Assembly (NCBI GenBank): GCA_965212505.1
Contig: OZ243123.1
Location: 4,278,001-4,342,000 of the forward strand
DNA length: 64,000 bases
Reading direction: 5' to 3'
Source: JAHEKO01 sp965212505
GTDB lineage: Bacteria; Acidobacteriota; Thermoanaerobaculia; Multivoradales; JAHEKO01
Positions 7,154 to 16,423 of this stretch are shown piece by piece; within the stretch, counting starts at the first letter, position 1; every line of letters starts with the position of its first letter. The notes beneath the pieces are model-generated. The model was given only the letters and a program-made list of their open reading frames with translations. It had not been told where the DNA came from and did no database searches. Position numbers and translations under genes: made by a program.

Positions 7154-10072
7154 GTGAGCCAGTCAAGACGACCTTGCCGGTTTTTCATTCTGCTTGCGTC
7201 CCTGCTCTGCGTCGCCGGTGCGGCGAGCGCCGGAACCGAGCCCCTGACGTTTGCGGAGCTGATGAAGTTCCGCCAGATCGAAGACACCTCGATCTCGCGA
7301 GACGGCTCGTGGATCGCCTACACGCTCGAGCCCGACCGTGGCGAGAGCGCGGTCATCGCCCGCTCGCTCGACGGCGAGAAGGAGCACCACGTCGAACGTT
7401 GCGCAGAGCCGACACTCTCAGGCGACTCGCGCTTCCTCGCCTGCACCGTCCTTCCGACACAGAAGGAGCGCGACGACGACGCTGCCAAGAAGAGCGGCAA
7501 GGACGACGACGCACCGCGCAACGGCATGGTCCTCTTGTCGCTGGTCGACGGCCGGCTGTGGGGTTTCGACGAGGTCGAGTCGTTCGCGTTCAGTGAGGAC
7601 GGACGCCACCTCGTTCGCAAGCACCACGAACCGCGCGAGGACGAAGCCGACGACGGAGAGGAGACCGAGGCTAGCGAGGAGACCGCCCAGACCCAGAGCG
7701 AGGCGGAGACTCCCGAGGAAGACGACGAGGACCGACCGATCGGTACAAGGCTCGTTTGGCGTGAGCTGGCGAGCGGAGTGGAGCACGAGATCGCTCACGT
7801 CACTGCCTACGCGCTCGACGAGCCCTCACGTTTCCTCGCCTACGCGGTGGCCGCTCCGTGGGGCGAGGAGAACGGCATCTACGTCCGCGATCTGGGAGGC
7901 GACCCGACGGAGGCCCTCACCCTGCTCGCGCGGCAGTCGAGCCGCGTCACGGAACTCACTTGGGCCGAGGAGTCGAGCCGGCTGGCCTTCGTAGCGGCAG
8001 TCGACGACGACTTGCACGAACCGGGACCGGCCGAGGTGTGGCTCTGGAATGGGATACCGGTCGCGGACCCGGAGCTGCTCGCCTCGAGCGATGAGGCTCC
8101 CGACGGCTGGCGTATCCCCTCGAACAACCGGCTGCGCTTCAGCAAGGACGGCGAGCGGCTGTTCTTCGGCTACGCATGGATCGACCCGGTCCGCGAGCAG
8201 CGGCGGCTCGAAGATCAGCAAGACCAACGTGAAGAGCGCGAGCGCGAGCGGCGCGAGGAAGCCGGAGACGACGAGGATCCGGAGGAGGAAGAGCCCTTCG
8301 ACCCCTACGACGTCGAAGCGCTGGCGGAGGAGCGAGGTCTCGACGTCTGGCACTGGAACGACCCGCGCATCAACCCAAACCAAAAGAAGCAGTGGGACGA
8401 GGTCGAGAAGGATCGTGTCTACCTGGCGGTAGCGCACGTGAATTCGGGAAGGGTCGTCCGGCTCGCCGACCGGGAGCTTCCCGAGGTCGAACCGTCGGAC
8501 AACGCCCGGGCGGTCCTGGCGACCTCTGGGCTTCCCTACCGCAAGCTGATCACCTGGGACGGTTGGTACGCCGACGTCTACCACGTCGACCTCAACAGTG
8601 GCGAGCGGCACAGGGTCGCGAGCCGCCTACGTGGGCCGACGGCGGAGCTCTCTCCCGACGGCCGGTTCGTCGTCTACTGGAGCAGTCCGCACTGGTTCCT
8701 CTGGGACGCGGAGGACGGCTCAACGCGCAACTTGACCGAAGGGCTCGACGTGCCGTTTGCCGACGAAGACGACGACTACCCGGCTCCCGACCCCTCTTAC
8801 GGGGTCGCGGACTGGGTCGCCGGCGACCAGGGGGTGCTGCTCTACGACAAGTTCGACGTGTGGCGATTCCCGGCGCCTTCAGGACACCCGATCAACTTGA
8901 CCTCGGGCGAAGGGCGCGACGCGCAGCGTCGCTTCCGTCTGGTGGATCTCGACCCCGAAGTGGACCACGTGGAGCCCGACGAGCGACTTCTGCTTCACGG
9001 TTACCACGACCGTCAGAAGAACGACGGCTTCTGGGAGACCCGTGCCGACCGGCCACAGCTGAAGCGGCTCCTCGAGGAAGAGCGGCGATTCCGCTTCGTG
9101 GCCAAGGCCGAGGAGGCCGAACACCTCATCTACACACGAGAGAGCTACAGCGAGTTCCCGGATCTGTGGGCGGCCGACCTGTCACTCGGGAACCGGCGTC
9201 AGCTCTCGACTGCAAATCCGCAGATCGATCGTTTCGCCTGGGGCGACGCCGAGCTCGTCGAGTGGACGAGCATGGACGGTATCCCGTTGCAGGGAGTACT
9301 GATCAGGCCGGGCGGATACGAAGAGGGTCGTCGCTATCCGGTTCTCGTCTACTTCTACCGCTTCTTCTCCCAGCGGCTGCACGAGTTCAACGAACCCGTG
9401 ATCAACCATCGGCCGAGCTTCCCGCTCTACGCCAGTAACGGCTACGCCGTCTTCCTCCCCGACGTGCGATTCGAAATCGGGCGCCCCGGCCTCTCCGCGG
9501 TCAAGGCGCTCGTGCCCGGAGTGCAGAAGCTGGTCGACATGGGCATCGCCGACCCCGAAGCGATCGGCCTTCACGGCCATTCGTGGAGCGGCTACCAGGC
9601 CGCGTACGCGATCACCCAGACCGACATCTTCGCCGCCACGGTCGCCGGAGCGCCGGTCTCGAACATGACGTCGGCCTACAGCGGCATTCGGCTCGGCACC
9701 GGGCTCGCGCGCCAGTTCCAGTACGAGCAGAGCCAGAGCCGCATCGGCGGCAGCCTCGACGAGGCCCTACCCAAGTACATCGAGAACTCACCCGTGTTCC
9801 ACGCACGGCACGTCAAGACGCCGCTCCTGATTCAGTTCGGCGACGAGGACGAGGCGGTGCCGTGGGAGCAAGGCATCGAGCTCTACCTGGCGTTGCGCCG
9901 GTTGGAGAAGGACGTGGTCTTCCTGCAGTACCGAGGCGAGCCCCATCACCTCAAGCGTTATCCCAACAAGCTCGACTACTCGATCAAGATGAAGCAGTAC
10001 TTTGACCACCACCTCAAAGGCGAGCCTGCGCCCTCCTGGATGATCGAAGGCGTCCCTTATCTGGGCGATTGA
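7154..10072 (+). CDS. Prolyl oligopeptidase family (S9) serine peptidase, secreted
   Basis: A 972-residue protein with a signal peptide (FFILLASLLCVAGAASA), a long N-terminal beta-propeller region and a C-terminal S9 alpha/beta-hydrolase domain from about residue 700. Catalytic residues are Ser810 in GHSWSG, Asp899 in GDEDEAVP and His931 or His932 in GEPHHLK. The propeller carries two highly acidic, low-complexity insertions at about residues 157-195 and 350-385, which make it longer than usual S9 enzymes of roughly 650-750 residues. GTG start follows GGAGGA with a 3-base gap. It likely degrades peptides in the periplasm. It follows the TolB/TPR/FGE protein but has its own 209-base upstream region. 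Confidence 0.93.
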   Translation: MSQSRRPCRFFILLASLLCVAGAASAGTEPLTFAELMKFRQIEDTSISRDGSWIAYTLEPDRGESAVIARSLDGEKEHHVERCAEPTLSGDSRFLACTVLPTQKERDDDAAKKSGKDDDAPRNGMVLLSLVDGRLWGFDEVESFAFSEDGRHLVRKHHEPREDEADDGEETEASEETAQTQSEAETPEEDDEDRPIGTRLVWRELASGVEHEIAHVTAYALDEPSRFLAYAVAAPWGEENGIYVRDLGGDPTEALTLLARQSSRVTELTWAEESSRLAFVAAVDDDLHEPGPAEVWLWNGIPVADPELLASSDEAPDGWRIPSNNRLRFSKDGERLFFGYAWIDPVREQRRLEDQQDQREERERERREEAGDDEDPEEEEPFDPYDVEALAEERGLDVWHWNDPRINPNQKKQWDEVEKDRVYLAVAHVNSGRVVRLADRELPEVEPSDNARAVLATSGLPYRKLITWDGWYADVYHVDLNSGERHRVASRLRGPTAELSPDGRFVVYWSSPHWFLWDAEDGSTRNLTEGLDVPFADEDDDYPAPDPSYGVADWVAGDQGVLLYDKFDVWRFPAPSGHPINLTSGEGRDAQRRFRLVDLDPEVDHVEPDERLLLHGYHDRQKNDGFWETRADRPQLKRLLEEERRFRFVAKAEEAEHLIYTRESYSEFPDLWAADLSLGNRRQLSTANPQIDRFAWGDAELVEWTSMDGIPLQGVLIRPGGYEEGRRYPVLVYFYRFFSQRLHEFNEPVINHRPSFPLYASNGYAVFLPDVRFEIGRPGLSAVKALVPGVQKLVDMGIADPEAIGLHGHSWSGYQAAYAITQTDIFAATVAGAPVSNMTSAYSGIRLGTGLARQFQYEQSQSRIGGSLDEALPKYIENSPVFHARHVKTPLLIQFGDEDEAVPWEQGIELYLALRRLEKDVVFLQYRGEPHHLKRYPNKLDYSIKMKQYFDHHLKGEPAPSWMIEGVPYLGD

Positions 10073-10121
10073 TGCGCGGCACCACCTGCTCACGCGCCGC
10101 GATGGTTGCCATGGAGGCACG

Positions 10122-10292
10122 ATGACGGGGCGGCTGTTCTGCGTGGTGGTATCGAGTCTCTCGCTACTTGCGGCGTGCACTCCTCGCCAGCCGTCTGCCC
10201 ACGGCTCGCGAAACTTCGACCGACAGCTGGCGCTGGAGGAATCGGACTACTGGGGGCCCGACGTCTCGCGCGACGGCCCAGCCCCGCGTTAA
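10122..10292 (+). pseudogene. Truncated lipoprotein with a TolB-like repeat start
   Basis: The ATG at 10122, preceded by GGAGGCACG, encodes 56 residues: a lipoprotein signal with lipobox LLAAC, then ESDYWGPDVSRDG, then a TAA at 10290-10292. DYWxPDVSRDG is the opening motif of a PD40 repeat also present in the 4434-6944 protein, where the repeat continues. Reading on in the same frame past the TAA gives SERPNEFLAMVERAPGS to another stop near 10382. This looks like the 5' end of a lost TolB-like lipoprotein gene. The rest of the 10073-10437 gap shows nothing else. Confidence 0.55.
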
Positions 10293-10437
10293 TCGGAGCG
10301 GCCCAACGAATTCCTGGCCATGGTCGAGCGCGCTCCTGGAAGTTTGGCGGCACACGTGGATAGCCAGCCGAGACCTTCATAAAGCCACGAGCTCGGCGAT
10401 CGAGCGTCGGTCCCCTCTGTGAAGGGCTACAACCCGT

Positions 10438-11424
10438 TCAATCGACTTCCCAACAACACCAAACGGGGAGCAGCTCGCAACTCAGTGCGCTCCCATCGAA
10501 GGCAGACTCCGAGAATGTATGTCCCTGGCCGTTCTTCAGGCCCTGGACCCAGCCGACATGGGCGGCTTCACTGAAGTCCCGAGCAGTCCCGTCACACGTC
10601 CGCCCATCGGTCGAGTCATCCGGACGGGTCGTGTTGCACGCCAGTAGGCCATCGATCGGACAGACCCAGGTACCCACTGGGCAACCGTCAGCCGCCGCAC
10701 CCCAGCTCACATCGGCGGTCGAAAGGCCGTACCTCAAGTCGCCGTTCAAGCAGGGTAAGTCCAAAGCGACCGACGGGTAGACATCGACACCGTCTCGACC
10801 ACGACCCCAGAGACGAGGTAGCTCGGACGCGTCTACCGTTCGAACTTCGCCTTCGATCATCAGCGCAGCCGGCCCATTGGGAACAACCCCTGACGGGGCC
10901 GCCCGGAAGCCTTCGGCCTCTTCTTCCTCTGCCGAACTCGTTGGGCCAGCCATCTCGCGAGCCATCTCGTGATTGCCGGCGCTGAGGTACCGCTGCACTA
11001 CTTCGACAGCGGCCTTGAACTCCTCGGAGGTCGGCAATGCCGAGACCTTGAAGAAGAGAGGCGCCGCCCAGCCCGACATGCCCTTGCCGGTCTCGGCGCG
11101 CACGGACCAGGCGTATGAGCGACCGTGCTCGAAACACCGAACCAACGGCGGCGTCCAAGCCAGGGCCGCTCCAGGGATGGGCTCAGTGAGAACAGGCGGC
11201 GCTTCGCCGCCTTCCAAGCCGACTTCGTATACCGCCACCTCGTAGGTGAGCGCTCCACCTACCTGCCCCCAACTGAATGTAGGACAGCGCTCGGCGATCA
11301 CAGTTTCGGCAGCTGCGCCGGGAGATACCGCTACCGGCGCCTCGTCGGCCCAAGCGCCCGCCCCTACAGAAAGAAGCGCGAGGCCCACCAAAATACTCAG
11401 CCGCACTGTCGCCCGCATGCACAT
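10438..11424 (-). CDS. Secreted hypothetical protein with an Ig/fibronectin-like domain and Cys-rich C-terminus
   Basis: A 328-residue protein with a signal peptide (LSILVGLALLSVGAGAWA). Residues about 33-130 resemble a fibronectin-type domain (CPTFSWGQVGGALTYEVAVY, then SYAWSVRAE). A low-complexity middle is followed by a C-terminal region of about 120 residues rich in cysteines and Trp, ending SCELLPVWCCWEVD. The family is not recognised; proteins of this style occur in Acidobacteriota and Myxococcota. It stands alone, convergent with the lipoprotein fragment at 10122. Two ATGs lie 6 bases apart at the start (11424 and 11418) and neither has a good Shine-Dalgarno. Confidence 0.75.
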   Translation of the reverse strand: MCMRATVRLSILVGLALLSVGAGAWADEAPVAVSPGAAAETVIAERCPTFSWGQVGGALTYEVAVYEVGLEGGEAPPVLTEPIPGAALAWTPPLVRCFEHGRSYAWSVRAETGKGMSGWAAPLFFKVSALPTSEEFKAAVEVVQRYLSAGNHEMAREMAGPTSSAEEEEAEGFRAAPSGVVPNGPAALMIEGEVRTVDASELPRLWGRGRDGVDVYPSVALDLPCLNGDLRYGLSTADVSWGAAADGCPVGTWVCPIDGLLACNTTRPDDSTDGRTCDGTARDFSEAAHVGWVQGLKNGQGHTFSESAFDGSALSCELLPVWCCWEVD

Positions 11425-11566
11425 TCATTGTAGGCCATGTCCAGCCGGCCCTTCTCGCATCGTCGAGGTGTCTCAGGGGGCTCTAGCGCACTCGAGCAGT
11501 GACAAACCCACGCGCTCGAGGATCCGAGCCAGCAAGGCAACCGACACATCGGCTGGGCCTCGAGAT

Positions 11567-12238
11567 CTAGGCGGCTTCCTCCATCAGCTTGCCGTCCACC
11601 ATGTGCAGGATCCGCTGCGCCCGGTCGGCGCACTCCTGCGAGTGCGTCACCATCAGCACCGCCGTGCCGTTGGCGTTGAGCTCGGAGAGGACGCTCATCA
11701 CCTCGGCGCCGTTCTCCGAGTCGAGGTTGCCGGTCGGCTCGTCGGCCAGGATGATTCTGGGACGGCTGACCACGGCACGCGCGATGGCGACCCGCTGCTG
11801 CTGCCCACCGGAGAGCTGTTGCGGAAAGTGCGTCGCGCGGTGGGCGATCTCGAAGCGCTCGAGCACCTCGTCCACGCGGTCTCTTCGCTCCTGTGAACCG
11901 ACCCCTTGATAGCGCAGCGCCAGCCCCACGTTCTCCGCGACCGAAAGCTCGTCGATCAGGTTGAAGCTCTGGAAGACGAAGCCGATGTTCTTCTTGCGAA
12001 TCTCGGCCAGTCGCCCCTCGGGCAGACCCGTTGTCTTCTGGCCCAAGACTTCGAGTTGGCCGCCTTCGAGGTTGTCGATCAGGCCGACGACATTGAGAAG
12101 CGTCGACTTTCCGGAGCCCGACGGTCCCATGATCGAAACAAACTCGCCCTCCCCCATCTCGAACGACACGCCGTTCAGAGCGTGTGTTCTGACCGTGTCC
12201 GTCAGGTACGTCTTGTGTAGATCTCGGGCTCGAATCAC
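11567..12238 (-). CDS. MacB/LolD-type ABC transporter ATP-binding protein
   Basis: A 223-residue ATPase of the LolD/MacB family with Walker A GPSGSGKST, the family motif DELSVAENV, signature LSGGQQQRVAIARA, Walker B IILADEPTGNLDS and switch histidine in VTHSQECA. It powers the FtsX-type permease of the same operon. GTG start at 12238 follows GGGGAGATCCA. It is the third gene after permease (13555) and adaptor (12274). Such MacB-like mechanotransmission systems act on substrates already in the periplasm rather than transporting across the inner membrane. The substrate is unknown. Confidence 0.95.
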   Translation of the reverse strand: MIRARDLHKTYLTDTVRTHALNGVSFEMGEGEFVSIMGPSGSGKSTLLNVVGLIDNLEGGQLEVLGQKTTGLPEGRLAEIRKKNIGFVFQSFNLIDELSVAENVGLALRYQGVGSQERRDRVDEVLERFEIAHRATHFPQQLSGGQQQRVAIARAVVSRPRIILADEPTGNLDSENGAEVMSVLSELNANGTAVLMVTHSQECADRAQRILHMVDGKLMEEAA

Positions 12239-12273
12239 TGGATCTCCCCTGTCTTCCGTTGTCTGCTTCCGTT

Positions 12274-13551
12274 TCAGTTCTTGAACACGAGTCGCTCGTT
12301 GTCACCGTAGGCGTCGTACCGCGAGAGCACGACGCGATCACCGACGCTCAGCCCTTGGAGGACCTCGTAGTAGTCGGGGTTCTGCCGCCCCAGCCGGATG
12401 TCCCGGCGACGGGCCTCGCCGCCGCCTTCTTCGACCACAAACACCCAGCGTCCACCCGTACGCTGATGGAACGCCCCCTTGGGGAGCAGAATTGCGCTCT
12501 CGCCATCTCCGACAAAGAGCCGGACGTTGACCCTCTGGCCTCGCTTGAGGCCCGCGGGGTCGCCGTCTTCGAAGGCCAGGTCGACGCGAAATCGACCGTC
12601 CACCACCTGGTCGAAGACCTGTGAGACGACCAGGCTCGCCTCTTCGCTCGAGGCCCCTCCGAGAGCGGTGAGGGACGCCTGCAGACCGACCGCTACGCGC
12701 GACGCATGCACCTGGTCGACCTGTGCACGGATCTCGAAGCCGGTGGCGTCGACCTGCCCGAGCCGCTCGCCGGAGGCCTTCGTGGCTCCAACCTCCGCCT
12801 CGAGCGAGGTGAGTACGCCGTCGAGCGGCGCTCGGATCTCGAGTCGGTCCGCCTTGCTCCGAGCCGTCGCCAAGCTGTCACGCCGCCGGGTCACCGCTTC
12901 GCGCGCCTGCCGCAGCTGTCCAGCGCGGAAGGTGGCGTCGCGCGCCTCGCCTTCGAGAAAGAGTTCCAGACGGCGCTCCCAGAACTCGGTCTCGGCCACC
13001 GCTCTCAGGTAGTCGACCTCGGGGGTCAGTGACTGTTCGCGCAAGTTCTCCTGCACCTCGAGGTCCTTCTTGCGCACGAGGAGATCGTGCTCGATTTCGA
13101 GGCGCTCGCGCTCCGCGCTGCGGCGGTTCTGGTCCACCCGCAGCTCGGTCTCGCGAAAGCTCTGTAGCGCCCCCTGGAGGAGATCGTCCTGGCGGATGAC
13201 CTCGAGCTCGAGGTCGGCGTTGACGAGCCGTACGATCAGGTCGCCCTGGGCGACACGCGCCCCTTCGCGCAGCAGCACCTCCTCGACGCGCCCTCCGTCG
13301 GCGGTGTCGAGGTAGACGAGCTGTAGCGGCTCGACGGTACCTTGCACCGCAACCGCCTCGCGGAACGACCCCTCCTCGACGGAGCCAAAGTGCACGCCCT
13401 CGAGAGGAACATAGTGTGTTCTGGGGCGTACCCGGCCGTAGCCAAAGGCGAGCAGACCGACGGTCACCAATCCCGCGACGACAACCCGCACGCGACGACG
13501 GCGCAGCTCGCCAGAGCGGTCGATCACCTCGTCCATCGCGTGGAGCGTCAT
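12274..13551 (-). CDS. Periplasmic adaptor subunit (HlyD/MacA family)
   Basis: A 425-residue membrane-fusion protein. An inner-membrane anchor at about residues 21-40 (VVVAGLVTVGLLAFGYG) is followed by a lipoyl-like half (GTVEPLQLVYLDTADGGRVE), a long coiled-coil hairpin at about 120-240 rich in Glu/Arg heptads, the second lipoyl half (IRAPLDGVLTSLEAEVG) and beta-barrel and membrane-proximal domains ending QGLSVGDRVVLSRYD. It connects the FtsX permease to an outer-membrane or periplasmic partner. The start lies 3 bases after the permease stop. An outer-membrane TolC-like partner is not encoded nearby. Confidence 0.92.
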   Translation of the reverse strand: MTLHAMDEVIDRSGELRRRRVRVVVAGLVTVGLLAFGYGRVRPRTHYVPLEGVHFGSVEEGSFREAVAVQGTVEPLQLVYLDTADGGRVEEVLLREGARVAQGDLIVRLVNADLELEVIRQDDLLQGALQSFRETELRVDQNRRSAERERLEIEHDLLVRKKDLEVQENLREQSLTPEVDYLRAVAETEFWERRLELFLEGEARDATFRAGQLRQAREAVTRRRDSLATARSKADRLEIRAPLDGVLTSLEAEVGATKASGERLGQVDATGFEIRAQVDQVHASRVAVGLQASLTALGGASSEEASLVVSQVFDQVVDGRFRVDLAFEDGDPAGLKRGQRVNVRLFVGDGESAILLPKGAFHQRTGGRWVFVVEEGGGEARRRDIRLGRQNPDYYEVLQGLSVGDRVVLSRYDAYGDNERLVFKN

Positions 13552-13554
13552 ACG

Positions 13555-15966
13555 CTACTCATCGCGCAGCGCCGCAGCGGGATGGGCGACCGCGGCGGGC
13601 ACGGTCTGAAGCCCGATCGGCAGCGCCGCCAACAGCCCCACGAGCAGTGCTGCGGCCGGGAAGAGCCACCACGAAACGTCGGCTTGATGTGCAAAGCCGG
13701 CGAGCCAGCGGCGCCCCGCCAGGAACGCGATCGGCCAGGCCACGAGGCTCGCCACCGCCACGAGAACGAGCAACTCCTTGGTGAATAGACCGATGATCTG
13801 CCGTGCCGTCGCCCCCACGATCTTGCGGATGCCGATCTCTTTGGTGCGACGCACGATCATGAACGAGACGAGACCTGAGATGCCGACGCACGCCACCAGA
13901 AGGGCGACCAGACTGAAGGCGAGCAGCACCCCGCCGAGCCGGCGCTCCGCAGAATAGAGTTCGTCGTAGCTCGCCGAGAGGAAGAACGAATCGAACGGCT
14001 CGCCCGGAGCGATCGCCCGCCACCGCTCTTCGATCGCCGCCACGCCAGCCGTCTCGGAGCCGGCGCGTAGCCGGACGTAGAGAAACGCGTTGGCCTCCTC
14101 CGAGACCTGGATCACCGCCGGCTCGATGTCGCGGCGCAGCGACGTCAGCTGAAAGTTCTCGACCACCCCGACCACCGTACCTCGGGTCGGAGTCTCCCCC
14201 TCGCGCGGATGCTGCTCGAGTCGTTTCCCCACGCCGGTCTCCCACCCGAACGCGTCGAGCGCCGCTCGGTTCACCACGAGCGCGTTGTCGACATCGGTCG
14301 GGTGATCGCGCGAGAAGCCTCTCCCCTCGATCAGTTCGAGTCCGAGCGAGTCGATGAGGTCCCAGTCGACGAAGAGCACACTGCAGTTGGCGTCCTCGAC
14401 CCCGACCCGCCCCTCAGGCGAGAAGATCCGGCCGGGCACAATGCCGCCGGGTGCCACCGACAGCCGTCCCACCGACACCGTCTCGGGGAGCCCGCTCACC
14501 ACCTCCAGGAAGCTCGCTTGCTGCTCGGCGATCGCGCCGCCGCCCACCGGGACGACCAGGACGCTCTCTTTGTCGAGACCAAGCTTCCGGTTGCTCAGAA
14601 AGTCGACTTGCAGGAGCGCGATCGCCGTGCCCAGCACCAGGACGATGGCAAGCGCCAACTGTGCCGCCACCAAGGAGCGGCGCAGCACGATGTTCCCCGC
14701 GCCGCCGCCGCGCAGCGCGCCGCGCACCCCGACCGCCGCCGGAGTCGCCGAGAGGACGAGGGCCGGGTAGAGGCCCGAGGCGACGCCGACGAGTATCGCC
14801 AATCCGATCAGCCCGAGCCCGAGCGTCAGATCGCCCGGCAGCGAGAGGGCGAGCGACTTGCCCGTGAGCGTCTCGAGCGGGGCACGCAGAAGGGCGAAGG
14901 CGACCGCGGCCACGACCAGCGCGAGGAGCGAGAGGGTGACGGCCTCGCCGAGGAATCTGCGCGAGATCTCGCGGCGAGTGGCGCCGAGTACCTTGCGTAC
15001 TCCGACCTCCTTGGCTCGGTAGACGGAGCGAGCGGTCGAGAGGTTGATGAAGTTGATGCTGGCGATTAGCAGAACGGCGAGCCCAACCGTCAAGAGGATG
15101 TAAACGAAGGCGACATCGCCGCCCTCTTCGAGATCCATCACCCGATCGGAGTGGAAGTGGATGTCCGGCAACGGCTCGAGGAAAGCCTTGTAGCGGTCGG
15201 TCGCGTCTTCCCCCATGTGGCGAGTCAGGAAGTCGTCGAGTTTCGCCGATAGGCCCGCGATCGAGCTCTTGTCGTCGAGCAGCGCGTAGGTGTAATAGAA
15301 GAGCGGCGGCCACTGCGTCTCGACGCCCTCGAGCCCCGTACCGCTGAACGCCTGCAGCAGGTTGTCGAAGGCGGCGAAGAGGTCGGCGCGTACGTGGGTA
15401 TTCTCCGGCAGCTCACGAAACACCCCGGTGACAACCAGATCCTGGAGGTCGGTTACTTGAATGATGCGACCGACCGCACTCTCTTCCCCGAAGTACTTCG
15501 CCGCCAGGCGATCGGTGATCATCACGCTGTTCGGCTGGGCGAGAGCGGTCTCGCGGTTCCCCTCGAGCAGCTCGACGTCGAAGACGTCGAGAATCGCCGG
15601 GTCGACAAAGAGCAGGCGCCCCTCGAGAAAGCCCTCGTCCCCCACCGTCACCGGCACCTTGGGCGAGAAGAAGCCGTCGTAGGAGGTGATTCGCGTTGCG
15701 GCCTCGACCTCGCCGTAGTCCTCCACCAGCGCCGCTGCCGCCGGAGACTGCGAAAGGGCCGTGTGCACAACGCCCTCCTGAGCAATCTTGTCGGTGACCA
15801 GCCGCACGATGCGATCGGCGTTCGAATGATGGCGGTCGTAACCGAGCTCGTCGCGGCAGTAGACGACGATGACGAGCGCACACAGGAACCCGACCGCCAG
15901 GCTCGTCAACTTGACCAGCGTGTAGCCGAGATCTCGGCGCAGAACACGAAGCGTGGTTCGGATCAA
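13555..15966 (-). CDS. MacB/FtsX-like ABC transporter permease
   Basis: An 803-residue permease with the duplicated FtsX/MacB architecture: N-terminal TM helix (about 18-38) followed by CRDELGYDRHH, a periplasmic MacB_PCD domain (about 45-270), a TM block near 290-420 with the motif RAKEVGVRKVLGATRREI, a second periplasmic domain and a C-terminal TM block with RRTKEIGIRKIVGATARQI. Length and layout match the roughly 800-residue FtsX-domain permeases common in Acidobacteriota. Start is TTG at 15966, supported by AAGGAGGAG eight bases upstream. First gene of the operon with adaptor and ATPase. Confidence 0.94.
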   Translation of the reverse strand: MIRTTLRVLRRDLGYTLVKLTSLAVGFLCALVIVVYCRDELGYDRHHSNADRIVRLVTDKIAQEGVVHTALSQSPAAAALVEDYGEVEAATRITSYDGFFSPKVPVTVGDEGFLEGRLLFVDPAILDVFDVELLEGNRETALAQPNSVMITDRLAAKYFGEESAVGRIIQVTDLQDLVVTGVFRELPENTHVRADLFAAFDNLLQAFSGTGLEGVETQWPPLFYYTYALLDDKSSIAGLSAKLDDFLTRHMGEDATDRYKAFLEPLPDIHFHSDRVMDLEEGGDVAFVYILLTVGLAVLLIASINFINLSTARSVYRAKEVGVRKVLGATRREISRRFLGEAVTLSLLALVVAAVAFALLRAPLETLTGKSLALSLPGDLTLGLGLIGLAILVGVASGLYPALVLSATPAAVGVRGALRGGGAGNIVLRRSLVAAQLALAIVLVLGTAIALLQVDFLSNRKLGLDKESVLVVPVGGGAIAEQQASFLEVVSGLPETVSVGRLSVAPGGIVPGRIFSPEGRVGVEDANCSVLFVDWDLIDSLGLELIEGRGFSRDHPTDVDNALVVNRAALDAFGWETGVGKRLEQHPREGETPTRGTVVGVVENFQLTSLRRDIEPAVIQVSEEANAFLYVRLRAGSETAGVAAIEERWRAIAPGEPFDSFFLSASYDELYSAERRLGGVLLAFSLVALLVACVGISGLVSFMIVRRTKEIGIRKIVGATARQIIGLFTKELLVLVAVASLVAWPIAFLAGRRWLAGFAHQADVSWWLFPAAALLVGLLAALPIGLQTVPAAVAHPAAALRDE

Positions 15967-16423
15967 GCCGGTACTCCTCCTTTGGGCGTTCCTGGACGGA
16001 CTGGGAGCGCGGGCTGCGGCGACGGCCCTGGCGCGCGAGCGTTTTCGAGGTCTCGTCGGATGCTACGAACCGCGTTCGAAAGCAGTTTGCTCGACGTCAC
16101 CTTCCCTCCCACACTGATCTGTCGACCATCGGGTCGCACGTCTCGGACGGGTCGCTCGCCGAAATATATGTCGATCTCGTACTGACTCTTTGAGTTGAGA
16201 CGGATTTTAATGCAGCGGAGTGTCCCAGCGAGCTGCAACTCGTCCCTCCTCCAGAGCGACTGGGGCCGGCGCTCCAGTCCGGTCAAACAGCGATGTCCCC
16301 GTTGCGCCAAGTCGAGTCCCGAGCTGAAGGGCGAGGCCAACAGAGTGCACATCATGCTCTTCGCCTCGAAATCTGCCGGTCACCAACGCCGCCCAAGTTC
16401 CGTCAACGATGCCACCGACCCGA
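15967..16423. other. Upstream region of the MacB-like operon, no gene
   Basis: This 457-base gap holds the ribosome-binding site of the permease and an AT-rich patch near 16160-16210 (minus strand CATATATTTCGG) that may carry its promoter. A minus-strand frame (16355 to 15963) overlaps the permease start, but it has no recognisable domain and skewed Arg/Pro composition, so it is not called a gene. No PadR-type regulator is present. Confidence 0.4.

Noticed and set aside
15963..16355. 130-residue minus frame ending at the permease start
   Set aside because: Contains a few plausible stretches but no family; composition is Arg/Pro-skewed. Kept only as intergenic comment.
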